A DNA stretch of 64,000 nucleotides from Pseudomonas sp. C1C7 (GTDB lineage Bacteria > Pseudomonadota > Gammaproteobacteria > Pseudomonadales > Pseudomonadaceae): contig NZ_JABFMP010000004.1 of assembly GCF_013359595.1 (NCBI RefSeq), positions 186,001 to 250,000 on the forward strand, written 5' to 3'. Positions 1-9,682 of the stretch are shown in pieces. Numbering within the stretch: the stretch's first letter is position 1; each line of letters begins with the position of its first letter. Position numbers and translations under genes: made by a program. The notes under the pieces were generated by a model. It saw nothing but the letters and a program-made list of their open reading frames with translations, was not told the DNA's origin and did not search any database.

Positions 1-1071
1 GGCAACGACGTGGTGGCCGACGGCTGCGACAACAACTACACCGTCGCCAGCCCGGCCATTGCACCGTTGCAGCCGATTGCCGCGGCCTTCGGCCAGGGTT
101 TCGAAGTCACCCGCGAAGGTGTGGTGGTTCCCCGTGGTGGCGACCGCGATGCCCGGGACTCGGGGCAGTGGGGTACGGCATTGCGCTGGCTGGGTGATGA
201 CACCGAGTACGGCCTGTACTTCATGAACTACCACAGCCGCACGCCCAACGTCGGCACCACCACCGCCGGCCTGTCCACCCTGGCCAGCCTTCCGGGGATT
301 ATCGCCACTGCCAACCGCATCGCTCCGGGCAGCGGCGCGGGGCTGGCCCAGAGCGTGATGCTCGGTCGCGGCCAGTACTACCTCGAATACCCGGAAGACA
401 TTCGCCTGTACGGGGCGAGTTTCTCCACCACCTTGTCCACCGGTACGGCGTGGACCGGCGAGATCAGCTATCGCCCCAACGCACCGGTGCAGGTCAACAC
501 CAACGACCTGACCCTGGCCATGCTCAACCCCATCGCCGGTGGCGCCGCTTCGCCTATCGCCACTTCGCCGGGCGCCGACAACAAAGGCTATCGCCGCAAG
601 GAAATCACGCAGATCCAGAGCACCCTCACGCACTTCATCGATCAGGTCGCCGGCGCCGACCGCCTGACCCTGGTGGGCGAAGCGGCGGTGGTGCATGTCG
701 GTGGCCTGGAGTCTCGCAGCAAGCTGCGCTACGGCCGCGATTCGGTGTATGGCCAGTACGGTTTCGGCGGCGATACCGACGGCTTCGTGACCTCGACTTC
801 CTGGGGTTATCGCGCCCGGGCGATCCTCGATTACAACAACGTCATCGCCGGGATCAACTTCAAGCCCAACTTGTCCTGGTCCCACGACGTCACGGGTTAC
901 GGCCCCAACGGTCTGTTCAACGAAGGCGCCAAGGCCGTCAGCCTGGGTGTCGATGCGGACTACCGCAACACCTACACCGCAAGCCTCAGTTACACCGACT
1001 TCTTCGGTGGCGACTACAACACGCTCGAGGACCGCGACTTCGTGGCGTTGAGCTTTGGCGTGAACTTCTGA
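1..1071 (+). CDS. DUF1302 family outer-membrane protein, C-terminal part
   Basis: The reading frame is open from base 1, so the true start lies outside the window. About 356 residues and the stop are present. The protein is rich in Gly, Tyr, Thr and alternating hydrophobic residues and ends in Val-Asn-Phe, the aromatic C-terminus of outer-membrane beta-barrels. It resembles the DUF1302 family, which in Pseudomonas is usually encoded next to a DUF1329 gene, as here (24-base gap). The exact substrate is unknown; links to export or handling of hydrophobic compounds are known only at family level. Family assignment is from recall of sequence style plus the DUF1329 neighbour. Confidence 0.82.
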   Translation, partial: GNDVVADGCDNNYTVASPAIAPLQPIAAAFGQGFEVTREGVVVPRGGDRDARDSGQWGTALRWLGDDTEYGLYFMNYHSRTPNVGTTTAGLSTLASLPGIIATANRIAPGSGAGLAQSVMLGRGQYYLEYPEDIRLYGASFSTTLSTGTAWTGEISYRPNAPVQVNTNDLTLAMLNPIAGGAASPIATSPGADNKGYRRKEITQIQSTLTHFIDQVAGADRLTLVGEAAVVHVGGLESRSKLRYGRDSVYGQYGFGGDTDGFVTSTSWGYRARAILDYNNVIAGINFKPNLSWSHDVTGYGPNGLFNEGAKAVSLGVDADYRNTYTASLSYTDFFGGDYNTLEDRDFVALSFGVNF

Positions 1072-1095
1072 CCCGTCTTTAGAAGGATGATTTCC

Positions 1096-2463
1096 ATGCG
1101 CAAGATGATTCTGCAATGCGGTGTCCTGGCCCTCGGGCTGCTGGCCGTCAACGTCATGGCCGCGGTGTCGCCGGAAGAGGCGAACAAGCTTGGCACCAGC
1201 CTCACGCCATTGGGCGCCGAAAAGGCCGGCAATGCCGACGGTTCGATTCCGGCCTGGACCGGCGGCATCCCGAAAAACGCTGGCGCGGTGGACAGCAAGG
1301 GCTTTCTGGCCGACCCGTTCGCCAATGAAAAACCGCTGTTCGTGATCACGGCGGCCACCGTCGACAAGTACAAGGACAAGCTCTCCGACGGGCAGATCGC
1401 GATGTTCAAGCGCTACCCGGAAACCTACAGGATTCCGGTGTATCCGACCCACCGCACCGCCGCCTTGCCAGCGGAAATCTACGAGTCGGCCAAGCGCAGT
1501 GCGTTGAACGTGACGCCGATCAACGACGGCAACGGCCTGGCCAATTTCACCGGCAACCGCTACTACGCGTTTCCGATTCCGAAGAACGGCGTCGAGGTGA
1601 TCTGGAACCACATCACCCGTTATCACGGCGGCAACCTGCGTCGCACCATTACCCAGGCCACGCCGCAGGCCAATGGCGATTTCACCGTGATCCGCTTCAA
1701 GGATGAAGTGGCCGTGCCGTCGCTGCTGGGGGATCTGAAACCGGGCAGCGATGACAACGTGCTCAACTACTTCAAGCAGGAAGTCACGGCGCCGGCGCGT
1801 CTGGCGGGCAACGTGCTGCTGGTTCACGAGACCCTCGATCAGGTCCAGGAACCGCGCAAGGCCTGGATCTACAACGCCGGTCAGCGTCGTGTGCGGCGAG
1901 CGCCGCAAGTGGCTTATGACGGCGTCGGTACCTCGTCCGATGGTTTGCGCACCACCGACAACTTCGACATGTTTTCCGGCGCGCCGGATCGTTATGACTG
2001 GAAGCTGATCGGCAAGAAGGAAATGTACATCCCGTACAACAGCTACAAGCTCGATTCGCCTGACCTCAAATACACCGATGTGATCAAGGCCGGACACATC
2101 AACCAGGACCTGACCCGCTACGAGCTGCACCGGGTCTGGGAGGTGGTCGCCACGGTCAAGCCCAACGAGCGGCACGTGTACGCCAAGCGCCACATGTACA
2201 TCGACGAGGACACCTGGCAGGTGGCGCTGGCCGATCACTACGACGGTCGCGGCCAGCTCTGGCGCGTGGCTGAGGGGCATGCGCAGTTCTACTACGATCA
2301 TCAGGTGCCGGCTTACACCGTCGAAGCGCTGTATGACCTGATCGCCGGTCGCTACATCGCCTTGGGGATGAAGAACGAAGAGAAACGCAGCTTCGAATTC
2401 AACATCGCGGCAAAAGCCGGGGACTACACGCCGGCAGCCCTGCGGAGTACAGGTGTGAGGTAA
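1096..2463 (+). CDS. DUF1329 domain-containing protein
   Basis: This encodes 455 residues with an N-terminal signal peptide (MRKMILQCG, then a Leu/Ala core ending near NVMAAVSPEEA). It matches the DUF1329 family: secreted proteins of about 450 residues with a LolA/LolB-like fold that pair genetically with DUF1302 proteins. I chose ATG 1096 over ATG 1087 because the AGAAGG motif at 1081-1086 is correctly spaced only for 1096. It lies directly downstream of the DUF1302 gene and is followed by a strong terminator at 2487-2513, so the two form the end of one operon. The transported or bound molecule is unknown. Confidence 0.88.
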   Translation: MRKMILQCGVLALGLLAVNVMAAVSPEEANKLGTSLTPLGAEKAGNADGSIPAWTGGIPKNAGAVDSKGFLADPFANEKPLFVITAATVDKYKDKLSDGQIAMFKRYPETYRIPVYPTHRTAALPAEIYESAKRSALNVTPINDGNGLANFTGNRYYAFPIPKNGVEVIWNHITRYHGGNLRRTITQATPQANGDFTVIRFKDEVAVPSLLGDLKPGSDDNVLNYFKQEVTAPARLAGNVLLVHETLDQVQEPRKAWIYNAGQRRVRRAPQVAYDGVGTSSDGLRTTDNFDMFSGAPDRYDWKLIGKKEMYIPYNSYKLDSPDLKYTDVIKAGHINQDLTRYELHRVWEVVATVKPNERHVYAKRHMYIDEDTWQVALADHYDGRGQLWRVAEGHAQFYYDHQVPAYTVEALYDLIAGRYIALGMKNEEKRSFEFNIAAKAGDYTPAALRSTGVR

Positions 2464-2486
2464 AAGTCCTACACGCTCCTACACAC

Positions 2487-2513
2487 AAAGGTGACCCTGT
2501 GGTCACCTTTTTT
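2487..2513 (+). terminator. Rho-independent terminator after the DUF1302-DUF1329 operon
   Basis: A perfect 10-bp stem (AAAGGTGACC / GGTCACCTTT) with a 4-base loop is followed by a run of T. It sits 23 bases after the DUF1329 stop. Confidence 0.9.
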
Positions 2514-2603
2514 ATGGCCGTCAATCAGCCTGCTGAATACTTCTTCAACAAGCGCTGCGGAGGGGACTAGGGTGGCGCCACAACGATAAAAAGGCGCACC
2601 ACT

Positions 2604-5153
2604 ATGACTGCCATGACGACGTGTCTGGACCGTCCTGGATTTCTGCCTCGCTTGTCTTCCCACCACCTGTCCCGCGAGCGACTGGTCGAGCCCTTGCTGG
2701 CCGCCACGGCGCGGGTGAAGTTGCTCTGCGCGCCGGCAGGCAGCGGCAAGAGTGCGCTGATCACCGAATGCCTTTTGCGCGCGCCGGCGGATTGCCGGGT
2801 GCATTGGCTGCCCTTGGCAGGGGCGTCGTCGAGTGTCGGCGACTTCCTTCAGCGACTGGCGCAAGTGCTCGGGCTGGCGTCGACGGATGAGTCCGCATTG
2901 CTGGAGCACCTGGCCCGGTTGCGGACGCCGACCTGGCTGTTCATCGATGACTACTGTCGCGTCGCCCACCCTGAACTGGACCGTCTCCTTGATCGCCTGC
3001 TGGCCCTCAGCAACCCGGCGTTGAGTTGGTGGCTGGCTTCACGCCGGCGTCCGTCCTGCAACTGGCCACGGTTGTTGCTGGACGATGAGTTGTACGAGTG
3101 CGACGGCCCGGCGCTGGCCTTCACCGAGGCTGAAGTGGAACAACTGCTCGGCCATGTCGAACCCTCCCAGGCGGCCAGTCTGGCCCGCCGCGTGGTCCAG
3201 CGCAGCGGCGGTTGGTGCGCCGGTGTGCGCATTGCCCTGCTCGAGGGCTGTCCGTGGGCGGCGGGGCAGGAGCGGCAGGGGCGCTCGGCGACGTTGCTCG
3301 ATTATCTGCAACACGAATTGTTCAGCACCTTGTCGCCGGAACTGGTCGAAGCCTGGCAGGTGCTGGCCCATTTGCCGCGCTTCAATGCTGGCCTCTGCGA
3401 GCATCTGTTCGGCGTCGGCGAAGGTGCGAAATGGCTGCAGGCGTTGCAGGACATGGGCTGCTTTATCGAGCCCTGGGAAGAGTCCGCCGACTGGCTGCGG
3501 GTGTTCGTGCCGCTGGCGTTGGCCATGCGTGATGAGCCGGGAGTCGTGGGGCGTTCCTGGCATCGACGCGCCTGCCAATGGTTCTGTGCCGAAGAAGACT
3601 GGCAGGGCGCCTTCGAGCAGGCGTTGATGGCTGAAGAGTTCGAGGCGGCGGTGAGCCTGTTGCAGCACTTCAACTTCGAGCATTTGTTCCGCCGCGAGAA
3701 TGTGCGCCTGTTACTGGATCTGCATGAGCATCAGGGGCAGGAGTTGACCCTCGGTTCGCCGCAACTGGTTGGTCTGACCACGGCGGCGCTGCTGTTTGCC
3801 GGGCGTTTCGATCAGGCAGCGGTGTGCATCGAGCAAATGGCGCGCTTCGCTCCGCAACCGACGGCGGCGTCCCAGCGGCAACTGCTCGCGCGCTGGCAGG
3901 CGCAACAGGGCTGGTTGCTGCATTTGCAGGGGCGCATGGCGGCGGCCCGCGAGCACTTTGTCGAGGCACTGGCCGCGCTGGCGACAGAGGCTTGGCCGGC
4001 ACGTTTGTTGTGCCTGTCCGGGTTGACCCAACAGGCGCTGCTCAATGCCGAACTGGATGCCGCCCAGGCACTCAACCGCGAGGCGTTGTGCCTGGCGCGG
4101 GCTCAAGGATCGTTGTTGTTCGAAGGCTTGCTCGAACTCGACCATGCGCAGTTGCTCGAACATCGTGGCGCGCCCCATCGTGCCGAAAGCCTGTTGGCCG
4201 ATATTCACCAGTTGTTGAGCCGCCAGGCCGATCGCCCGACGCCGCTGCTGGGGCGCATTGCATTGCGCCGCGGGCGTCTGGCGCTGTGTCAGGGGCAGGA
4301 TGAAATGGCCGCCGAGTTTTTCCGCAACGGCCTGCAGGATTGCCTGTACAGCCAGGACAAACGTGCGCTGTACGGCTTTCTCGGACAGGCCCAGGTGGCG
4401 GCCAATCAACAGGACTACGCCCTTGCGTTCGATCGCTTGCGTGAAGCCGAGCGCTTGATGCAGCAGCGCAAGATTCCCGACACCGTGTACCGTAGCGTCC
4501 TGCTGCAAATCAGCAGTCACTTCTGGTTGCAGCAGGGGCGTCCGGAACTGGTCCAGGAGGCACTGACCCGGGTGTTGCGTCACTTTCGCGGGCCCCATGC
4601 CCGACAGGCGCCGCCGGCCACTGTGGAGCTGATTGCGCGGATCGAATACCTGCTGATCCTCGCCGAAACCCACCTGCAAACGGCGAAGCATCCGTTGCAG
4701 CAGCTCAAGGTCTTGCTCGGTCACGCGCAACGGCAGGGGATGCTGGCGCTGGAAAGCGAATTGCAATTGGCTATTGGCGAAGTGGCCGACCTGCTTGGCG
4801 AGTCGAATCTGGCGACCTCGGCCCTGCAGGCGGGGCTGGCGCTGGTCAGGCGTTGCCATCTGCAACAAGCCTTGACCGATCTGCGGCTGCGCCAGCCGAC
4901 TTTGCTCGCTCGCCTGGGCATGGACGACGAGCCTGCGGTGCATCTGGATGACAACCCGTTGAGCGGGCGGGAGCTGGAGGTGCTGGGCCTGATCGCCCAA
5001 GGGAATTCCAATCAGCAGATCGCCGAGCAGTTGTTCATCTCGTTGCACACGGTGAAAACCCATGCGCGGCGTATTCACAGCAAATTAGGTGTTGAACGCC
5101 GGACCCAGGCAGTGGCCAAGGCGAAGAAGCTGGGGCTGATAGCGCAAGGCTAA
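2604..5153 (+). CDS. MalT-type LuxR family ATP-dependent transcriptional regulator
   Basis: This is an 849-residue regulator. A P-loop (APAGSGKS, residues 43-50) marks an N-terminal STAND-type ATPase. The middle is long and helical, rich in Leu/Ala/Gln, as in TPR-like sensor regions. A LuxR-type helix-turn-helix occupies roughly residues 785-849 ([15 protein letters not shown], then [16 protein letters not shown]). Length and architecture match MalT-like regulators, which need ATP and an inducer to activate transcription. It follows the DUF1302/DUF1329 pair in the same direction, beyond a terminator, and probably controls it or a linked catabolic or efflux set. The inducer is unknown. Confidence 0.9.
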   Translation: MTAMTTCLDRPGFLPRLSSHHLSRERLVEPLLAATARVKLLCAPAGSGKSALITECLLRAPADCRVHWLPLAGASSSVGDFLQRLAQVLGLASTDESALLEHLARLRTPTWLFIDDYCRVAHPELDRLLDRLLALSNPALSWWLASRRRPSCNWPRLLLDDELYECDGPALAFTEAEVEQLLGHVEPSQAASLARRVVQRSGGWCAGVRIALLEGCPWAAGQERQGRSATLLDYLQHELFSTLSPELVEAWQVLAHLPRFNAGLCEHLFGVGEGAKWLQALQDMGCFIEPWEESADWLRVFVPLALAMRDEPGVVGRSWHRRACQWFCAEEDWQGAFEQALMAEEFEAAVSLLQHFNFEHLFRRENVRLLLDLHEHQGQELTLGSPQLVGLTTAALLFAGRFDQAAVCIEQMARFAPQPTAASQRQLLARWQAQQGWLLHLQGRMAAAREHFVEALAALATEAWPARLLCLSGLTQQALLNAELDAAQALNREALCLARAQGSLLFEGLLELDHAQLLEHRGAPHRAESLLADIHQLLSRQADRPTPLLGRIALRRGRLALCQGQDEMAAEFFRNGLQDCLYSQDKRALYGFLGQAQVAANQQDYALAFDRLREAERLMQQRKIPDTVYRSVLLQISSHFWLQQGRPELVQEALTRVLRHFRGPHARQAPPATVELIARIEYLLILAETHLQTAKHPLQQLKVLLGHAQRQGMLALESELQLAIGEVADLLGESNLATSALQAGLALVRRCHLQQALTDLRLRQPTLLARLGMDDEPAVHLDDNPLSGRELEVLGLIAQGNSNQQIAEQLFISLHTVKTHARRIHSKLGVERRTQAVAKAKKLGLIAQG

Positions 5154-5161
5154 GGCCTGGA

Positions 5162-5297
5162 CCTGTAGCAGTTGGTGAAGCCTGCGTCCGGCTGCGAAGC
5201 AGTCGTAAAATCAGTCATCGCGGTCTTTCAGGTAAAACTTGCAATCCGGGTTTACGCCTGCTGCGCAGCCGGACGCAGGCTTCGCCAGCGGCTACAT
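5162..5297. repeat. REP-type inverted repeat, family C
   Basis: Left arm TGTAGCAGTTGGTGAAGCCT continues into GCGTCCGGCTGCGAAGCAGTCG. The right arm is its near reverse complement (GCGCAGCCGGACGCAGGC, then GGCTACA). The same pair recurs at 31947-32072 and 46780-46913. It lies between the convergent luxR and hmgR genes and overlaps the last codons of hmgR. Confidence 0.8.
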
Positions 5298-6098
5298 GGA
5301 CCATGTCGGTTCCGCGACCTCAAACCCCATCCGCCAACTGACCGCACGCGCCGCCGCCAGCAAACGTTTCGCCGCCGGCCCATCTTCATCGGCATGAAAC
5401 AGTGAAGTCGGACCCACCACCGTCAACACCGCCACCACATTGCCCATCGCGTTGAACACTGGCGCCGACAAGGCATCGACACCCGGCATCAGCAAGCCAT
5501 GCACATGATGCAGCCCGCGTGCACGTATCTGCTCGCACATGGCCGCATACACCTGATCGTCCGCCAGTGGATGGGCGCCATGGGCCTGCAGTTCCTGTTC
5601 GCGCAGGTCTACGGTTTCCCGCTTGGGCAGATAGGCGCCGAACACCAGGCCGGTGGAAGAACTGAGCAGCGGCAGCACCGAACCCAATTGCGTCACCACC
5701 GTCACCGCGCGCACCGCAGGCTCAATGTGAACCACGGTCGCGCCCTGGTTGCCCCACACCGCCAGAAAGCAGGTTTCGTTCAGCTCGTCGCGCAACTCGG
5801 CCAGCGGCAGCGCGGCGACTTTCAGCACGTCCATACTGTTGAGTGCCGCCAGCCCCACGCGCAAGGCTTCACGGCCCAGCCCGTAGTGGTTGGTCGCGGT
5901 GTTCTGCTCGGCAAAACCGCTGGCGATCAGCGCCCGCAAATAGCGGTGAACCTTGCTGGCCGGCATCTGCACGTGTTCGGCCAGGCGCGAGAGTGACGTC
6001 GAGGGCGACAACTCGGCCAACGCCTTGAGGATGTCGGTACCCACCTCGGCGGAGCGGACTTTCTGTTTACCGTTGCTGTCGCTGGTGGGCTTTTCCAT
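5292..6098 (-). CDS. hmgR: IclR family regulator of homogentisate catabolism (HmgR-like)
   Basis: This 268-residue IclR-type protein has an N-terminal winged helix (TDILKALAELSPSTSLSRLAEH..., recognition helix near PASKVHRYLRAL) and a C-terminal effector-binding domain. It is divergent from hmgA, the position HmgR holds in Pseudomonas putida, where it represses hmgABC and homogentisate relieves repression. ATG 6098 is preferred; a TTG at 6116 would add six residues (MNDGAT). The operator candidate at 6174-6200 lies between it and hmgA. Function is inferred from family and position. Confidence 0.88.
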   Translation of the reverse strand: MEKPTSDSNGKQKVRSAEVGTDILKALAELSPSTSLSRLAEHVQMPASKVHRYLRALIASGFAEQNTATNHYGLGREALRVGLAALNSMDVLKVAALPLAELRDELNETCFLAVWGNQGATVVHIEPAVRAVTVVTQLGSVLPLLSSSTGLVFGAYLPKRETVDLREQELQAHGAHPLADDQVYAAMCEQIRARGLHHVHGLLMPGVDALSAPVFNAMGNVVAVLTVVGPTSLFHADEDGPAAKRLLAAARAVSWRMGFEVAEPTWSM

Positions 6099-6173
6099 GG
6101 TGGCGCCGTCGTTCAATAGGGTGAGGAGCGGGGTGAATGGGCGTCTTTATAGCTTGACGCTCGACAGCATTCA

Positions 6174-6200
6174 AATTACGTTATTCGTAATTGAATTACG
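6174..6200. promoter_or_regulatory. Candidate HmgR operator: three alternating half-sites
   Basis: AATTACG (6174-6180), CGTAATT (6186-6192) and AATTACG (6194-6200) form two overlapping perfect palindromes that share the middle half-site. The array lies in the hmgR-hmgA intergenic region, 79 bases before the hmgA start, in an AT-rich patch. A palindromic HmgR site is known in P. putida; assignment here is by position. Confidence 0.65.
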
Positions 6201-6278
6201 ATAAAAACAATTCTGGCGTGCCTCGGCCTCTGTTGCAGAGCGAAAAGGTCACGACCTGTTTCCTGTTCAGGAGGCTTC

Positions 6279-7583
6279 ATGAACCTTGATTCCACGACGC
6301 CAGCGCTGGCTTATCAGTCGGGCTTCGGCAACGAATTCAGCAGCGAAGCGTTGCCCGGCGCATTGCCGGTCGGCCAGAACTCCCCGCAGAAAGCCCCTTA
6401 CGGTCTCTACACCGAACTGTTTTCCGGCACCGCCTTCACCATGGCCCGCAGCGAAGCGCGGCGGACCTGGATGTACCGTATCCAGCCGTCGGCCAATCAC
6501 CCGGCCTTCATCAAGCTCGATCGGCAACTGGCCGGCGGCCCGTTGGGCGAAGTGACGCCCAATCGCCTGCGCTGGAACGCCTTCGATATTCCTGCTGAAC
6601 CTACGGATTTCGTCGATGGTCTGGTGAGCATGGCCGCCAATTGCGGGGCGGATAAGCCGGCCGGCATCAGCATCTACCAGTACCGCGCCAACCAATCGAT
6701 GGAGCGGGTGTTCTTCAATGCCGACGGGGAAATGCTGCTGGTGCCGCAACTGGGCCGCCTGCGCATCGCCACCGAGTTGGGCGTGCTGGAGGTGGAACCG
6801 CTGGAAATCGCCGTATTGCCACGGGGCCTGAAGTTCCGCGTCGAACTGCTCGACCCGCAAGCCCGCGGCTACATCGCCGAGAACCACGGCGCGCCACTGC
6901 GCCTGCCGGACCTGGGGCCGATCGGCAGCAACGGCCTGGCCAACCCGCGGGACTTTCTGACACCGGTCGCTCATTACGAACACCTCGCGCAGCCGACCAT
7001 CCTGGTGCAGAAATTCCTCGGCCAACTGTGGGGCACCCAGCTCGATCACTCGCCGCTGAACGTGGTCGCCTGGCACGGCAACAACGTGCCGTACAAATAC
7101 GATCTGCGACTTTTCAATACTATCGGCACGGTCAGCTTCGATCACCCGGACCCGTCGATCTTCACCGTGCTGACCTCGCCGACCAGCGTGCACGGCCTGG
7201 CCAACCTCGATTTCGTGATCTTCCCGCCACGCTGGATGGTCGCCGAGAAAACCTTCCGTCCACCGTGGTTCCATCGCAACCTGATGAACGAATTCATGGG
7301 CCTGATCCAGGGCGAGTACGACGCCAAGGCTGAAGGTTTCGTTCCCGGCGGTGCTTCGCTGCACAGCTGCATGAGTGCCCACGGCCCGGACGGCGAGACC
7401 TGCACCAAAGCGATGAACGCAGACCTGAAACCGGCCAAGATCGACAACACCATGGCCTTCATGTTCGAGACCAGCCAGGTGCTGCGTCCGAGCCGTTTCG
7501 CCCTCGATTGCCCGCATTTGCAAACCAACTACGACGCTTGCTGGTCCACGCTGCCAGCCACTTTCGACCCGACCCGGAGATAA
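6279..7583 (+). CDS. hmgA: Homogentisate 1,2-dioxygenase
   Basis: The protein has 434 residues, the usual family length. It opens the ring of homogentisate with O2 to give maleylacetoacetate, the central step of phenylalanine/tyrosine breakdown in the cytoplasm. The iron ligands known from the human enzyme are present at matching spacing: His332 and Glu338 in [11 protein letters not shown], and His368 in [16 protein letters not shown] lies just upstream of ATG 6279. It is the first gene of hmgABC, with 3 bases before hmgB. Confidence 0.98.
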   Translation: MNLDSTTPALAYQSGFGNEFSSEALPGALPVGQNSPQKAPYGLYTELFSGTAFTMARSEARRTWMYRIQPSANHPAFIKLDRQLAGGPLGEVTPNRLRWNAFDIPAEPTDFVDGLVSMAANCGADKPAGISIYQYRANQSMERVFFNADGEMLLVPQLGRLRIATELGVLEVEPLEIAVLPRGLKFRVELLDPQARGYIAENHGAPLRLPDLGPIGSNGLANPRDFLTPVAHYEHLAQPTILVQKFLGQLWGTQLDHSPLNVVAWHGNNVPYKYDLRLFNTIGTVSFDHPDPSIFTVLTSPTSVHGLANLDFVIFPPRWMVAEKTFRPPWFHRNLMNEFMGLIQGEYDAKAEGFVPGGASLHSCMSAHGPDGETCTKAMNADLKPAKIDNTMAFMFETSQVLRPSRFALDCPHLQTNYDACWSTLPATFDPTRR

Positions 7584-7586
7584 CCC

Positions 7587-8891
7587 ATGACGCAGACTTC
7601 CATCACTCGCAGCTGGGTTGCCTCGGCCAACGGCCATGCCGATTTCCCGCTGCAAAACCTGCCGCTGGGCGTGTTCAGCGTGAAAGGTTCGGCGCCCCGC
7701 AGTGGCGTGGCGATCGGTGAGCGTATTTTCGATCTGGAGGCCGCGCTGGATTTCGGCCTGTTCGAGGGGGCGGCGAAAACCGCCGTCGAAGCCACCCGTG
7801 GCGGCCAGCTCAATGCTTTCTTCGAGCTGGGCCGCGAGGCGCGTGTCGCCTTGCGCGAACGCCTGCTGGAACTGCTCGGCGAAGGCAGCACCCTGCACGG
7901 CAAGCTCGAAGCCCAGGGCGCCAAACTGCTGCCGCTGGCCGCGGATTGCCAGATGCACCTGCCGGCGAAGATCAATGACTACACCGACTTCTACGTCGGC
8001 ATCGAACACGCGCAGAACGTCGGCAAACTGTTCCGCCCGGACAACCCTTTGCTGCCGAACTACAAGTACGTGCCGATCGGTTATCACGGCCGCGCCTCGA
8101 CCATTCGCACCTCCGGCGCCGACGTGCGTCGTCCGAAAGGCCAGACCCTGCCGGCCGGGCAGAGCGAGCCGACCTTCGGCCCGTGCGCACGTCTGGATTA
8201 CGAACTGGAACTGGGCATCTGGATCGGTCGCGGCAACGAGATGGGCGACGCCATCGCCATCGGTGACGCCGCCGATCACATCGCCGGTTTCTGCCTGCTC
8301 AACGACTGGTCGGCGCGGGACATCCAGGCCTGGGAATACCAGCCGCTGGGGCCGTTCCTGTCCAAGAGCTTCATCACCAGCATTTCGCCCTGGGTCGTGA
8401 CCGCCGAAGCGCTGGAGCCGTTCCGTCGCGCCCAGCCTGCGCGTCCGGAAGGTGATCCGCAGCCGCTGCCGTACCTGTTCGACAAGCGTGATCAGGCCGC
8501 TGGCGCGTTCGACATCGAACTGGAAGTGTTGCTGCTCACCGAAGCCATGCGCGAGAAGAACCTGCCGCCCCATCGCCTGACCCTGAGCAACTCCAAACAC
8601 ATGTACTGGACCGTGGCGCAAATGGTCGCGCACCACAGTGTCAACGGCTGCCAGTTGCAGGCCGGTGACCTGTTCGGTTCGGGCACTTTGTCGGGACCTG
8701 AAAGCGGTCAGTTCGGCAGCCTGCTGGAAATCACCGAAGGCGGTAAGAAGCCAATTGAGCTGGCGTCGGGCGAAGTGCGCAAGTTCCTGGAGGATGGCGA
8801 CGAAATCATCCTGCGCGGCCGTTGCAGCCGTGAAGGTTTTGCCTCCATCGGATTCGGCGAATGCCGTGGCAAAGTGCTGCCGGCGCGCTAA
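7587..8891 (+). CDS. hmgB: Fumarylacetoacetase
   Basis: This 434-residue enzyme hydrolyses fumarylacetoacetate to fumarate and acetoacetate, the last step of the homogentisate pathway. The metal ligands known in mouse FAH have counterparts with nearly identical spacing: Asp134, Glu206, Glu208 and Asp240 (LELGIWIG and NDWSARDIQAWE). GYHGRAS and KSFITSISPWVV are also family signatures. It follows hmgA by 3 bases and precedes hmgC by 12, so it is in one operon. Confidence 0.98.
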   Translation: MTQTSITRSWVASANGHADFPLQNLPLGVFSVKGSAPRSGVAIGERIFDLEAALDFGLFEGAAKTAVEATRGGQLNAFFELGREARVALRERLLELLGEGSTLHGKLEAQGAKLLPLAADCQMHLPAKINDYTDFYVGIEHAQNVGKLFRPDNPLLPNYKYVPIGYHGRASTIRTSGADVRRPKGQTLPAGQSEPTFGPCARLDYELELGIWIGRGNEMGDAIAIGDAADHIAGFCLLNDWSARDIQAWEYQPLGPFLSKSFITSISPWVVTAEALEPFRRAQPARPEGDPQPLPYLFDKRDQAAGAFDIELEVLLLTEAMREKNLPPHRLTLSNSKHMYWTVAQMVAHHSVNGCQLQAGDLFGSGTLSGPESGQFGSLLEITEGGKKPIELASGEVRKFLEDGDEIILRGRCSREGFASIGFGECRGKVLPAR

Positions 8892-8903
8892 GGGGAAGGG
8901 GTC

Positions 8904-9539
8904 ATGGAGCTCTACACCTACTACCGTTCCACCTCGTCCTATCGGGTGCGCATCGCGCTGGCGCTGAAGGGCCTGGATTACCAGGCGCTGCCGGTCAACC
9001 TGATCGCGCCGCCCGGTGGCGAACATCGCCAGCCCGCGTACCTGGGCATCAATCCACAGGGCCGGGTGCCGGCCTTGCGCACCGATGAAGGTGAACTGCT
9101 GATCCAGTCTCCGGCGATCATCGAATACCTGGAGGAACGTTATCCACAGGTGCCGCTGCTGTCCCGGGACCTCGCCACCCGCGCCCATGAACGCGGTGTG
9201 GCGGCGCTGATCGGCTGCGACGTGCACCCGCTGCACAACGTCAGCGTGCTCAACCGGTTGCGGCAATTGGGGCACGATGAAACCCAGGTGACCGAGTGGA
9301 TCGGTCACTGGATCAGCCAGGGGCTGGCCAGCGTCGAGCAATTGATTGGTGATGACGGCTTTTGCTTTGGCGATACGCCGGGTGTGGCGGACGTTTACCT
9401 GATCCCGCAACTATATGCGGCCGAACGTTTCAACATTTCCCTGGAGGCTTATCCACGGATTCGCCGTGTGGCGGCGCTGGCGGCTATGCACCCGGCCTTC
9501 ATCAAGGCGCACCCCGCCAACCAGCCGGACACCCCGTAA
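8904..9539 (+). CDS. hmgC: Maleylacetoacetate isomerase (zeta-class GST)
   Basis: This 211-residue glutathione transferase of the zeta class converts maleylacetoacetate to fumarylacetoacetate with glutathione. The N-terminal thioredoxin-like domain carries YYRSTSSYRVRIALALKG, the family's glutathione site region, then NPQGRVPAL and LIQSPAIIEYLEE. The C-terminal all-helical domain follows. It is also called maiA. A GGGGAAGGGG Shine-Dalgarno lies ahead of ATG 8904. Last gene of the hmg operon proper. Confidence 0.96.
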   Translation: MELYTYYRSTSSYRVRIALALKGLDYQALPVNLIAPPGGEHRQPAYLGINPQGRVPALRTDEGELLIQSPAIIEYLEERYPQVPLLSRDLATRAHERGVAALIGCDVHPLHNVSVLNRLRQLGHDETQVTEWIGHWISQGLASVEQLIGDDGFCFGDTPGVADVYLIPQLYAAERFNISLEAYPRIRRVAALAAMHPAFIKAHPANQPDTP

Positions 9540-9550
9540 CACCGCTTTCC

Positions 9551-9650
9551 TGTAGGAGCGACACGCTCGCGATGGACGTTAACGATGACGCTGGCAGCCT
9601 GACACCCCGCGGTGTCCTGTCGTCCATCGCGAGCATGCTCGCTCCTGCAG
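9551..9650. repeat. REP-type inverted repeat, family B
   Basis: TGTAGGAGCGACACGCTCGCGATGG and its inverted partner CCATCGCGAGCATGCTCGCTCCTGCA flank a 45-50 base spacer between hmgC and the MFS gene. Members of this family recur at 11022, 13708, 18181, 18311 and 29030. Confidence 0.8.
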
Positions 9651-9682
9651 CGTGCACCTAAAACAAGAACAGGAACCTTGCC

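Noticed and set aside
6267..9410. A 1047-residue open frame antisense to hmgABC
   Set aside because: It mirrors the G/C third-position bias of three certain genes on the other strand; the translation is rich in Arg, Gln, His and Gly with no recognisable domain.
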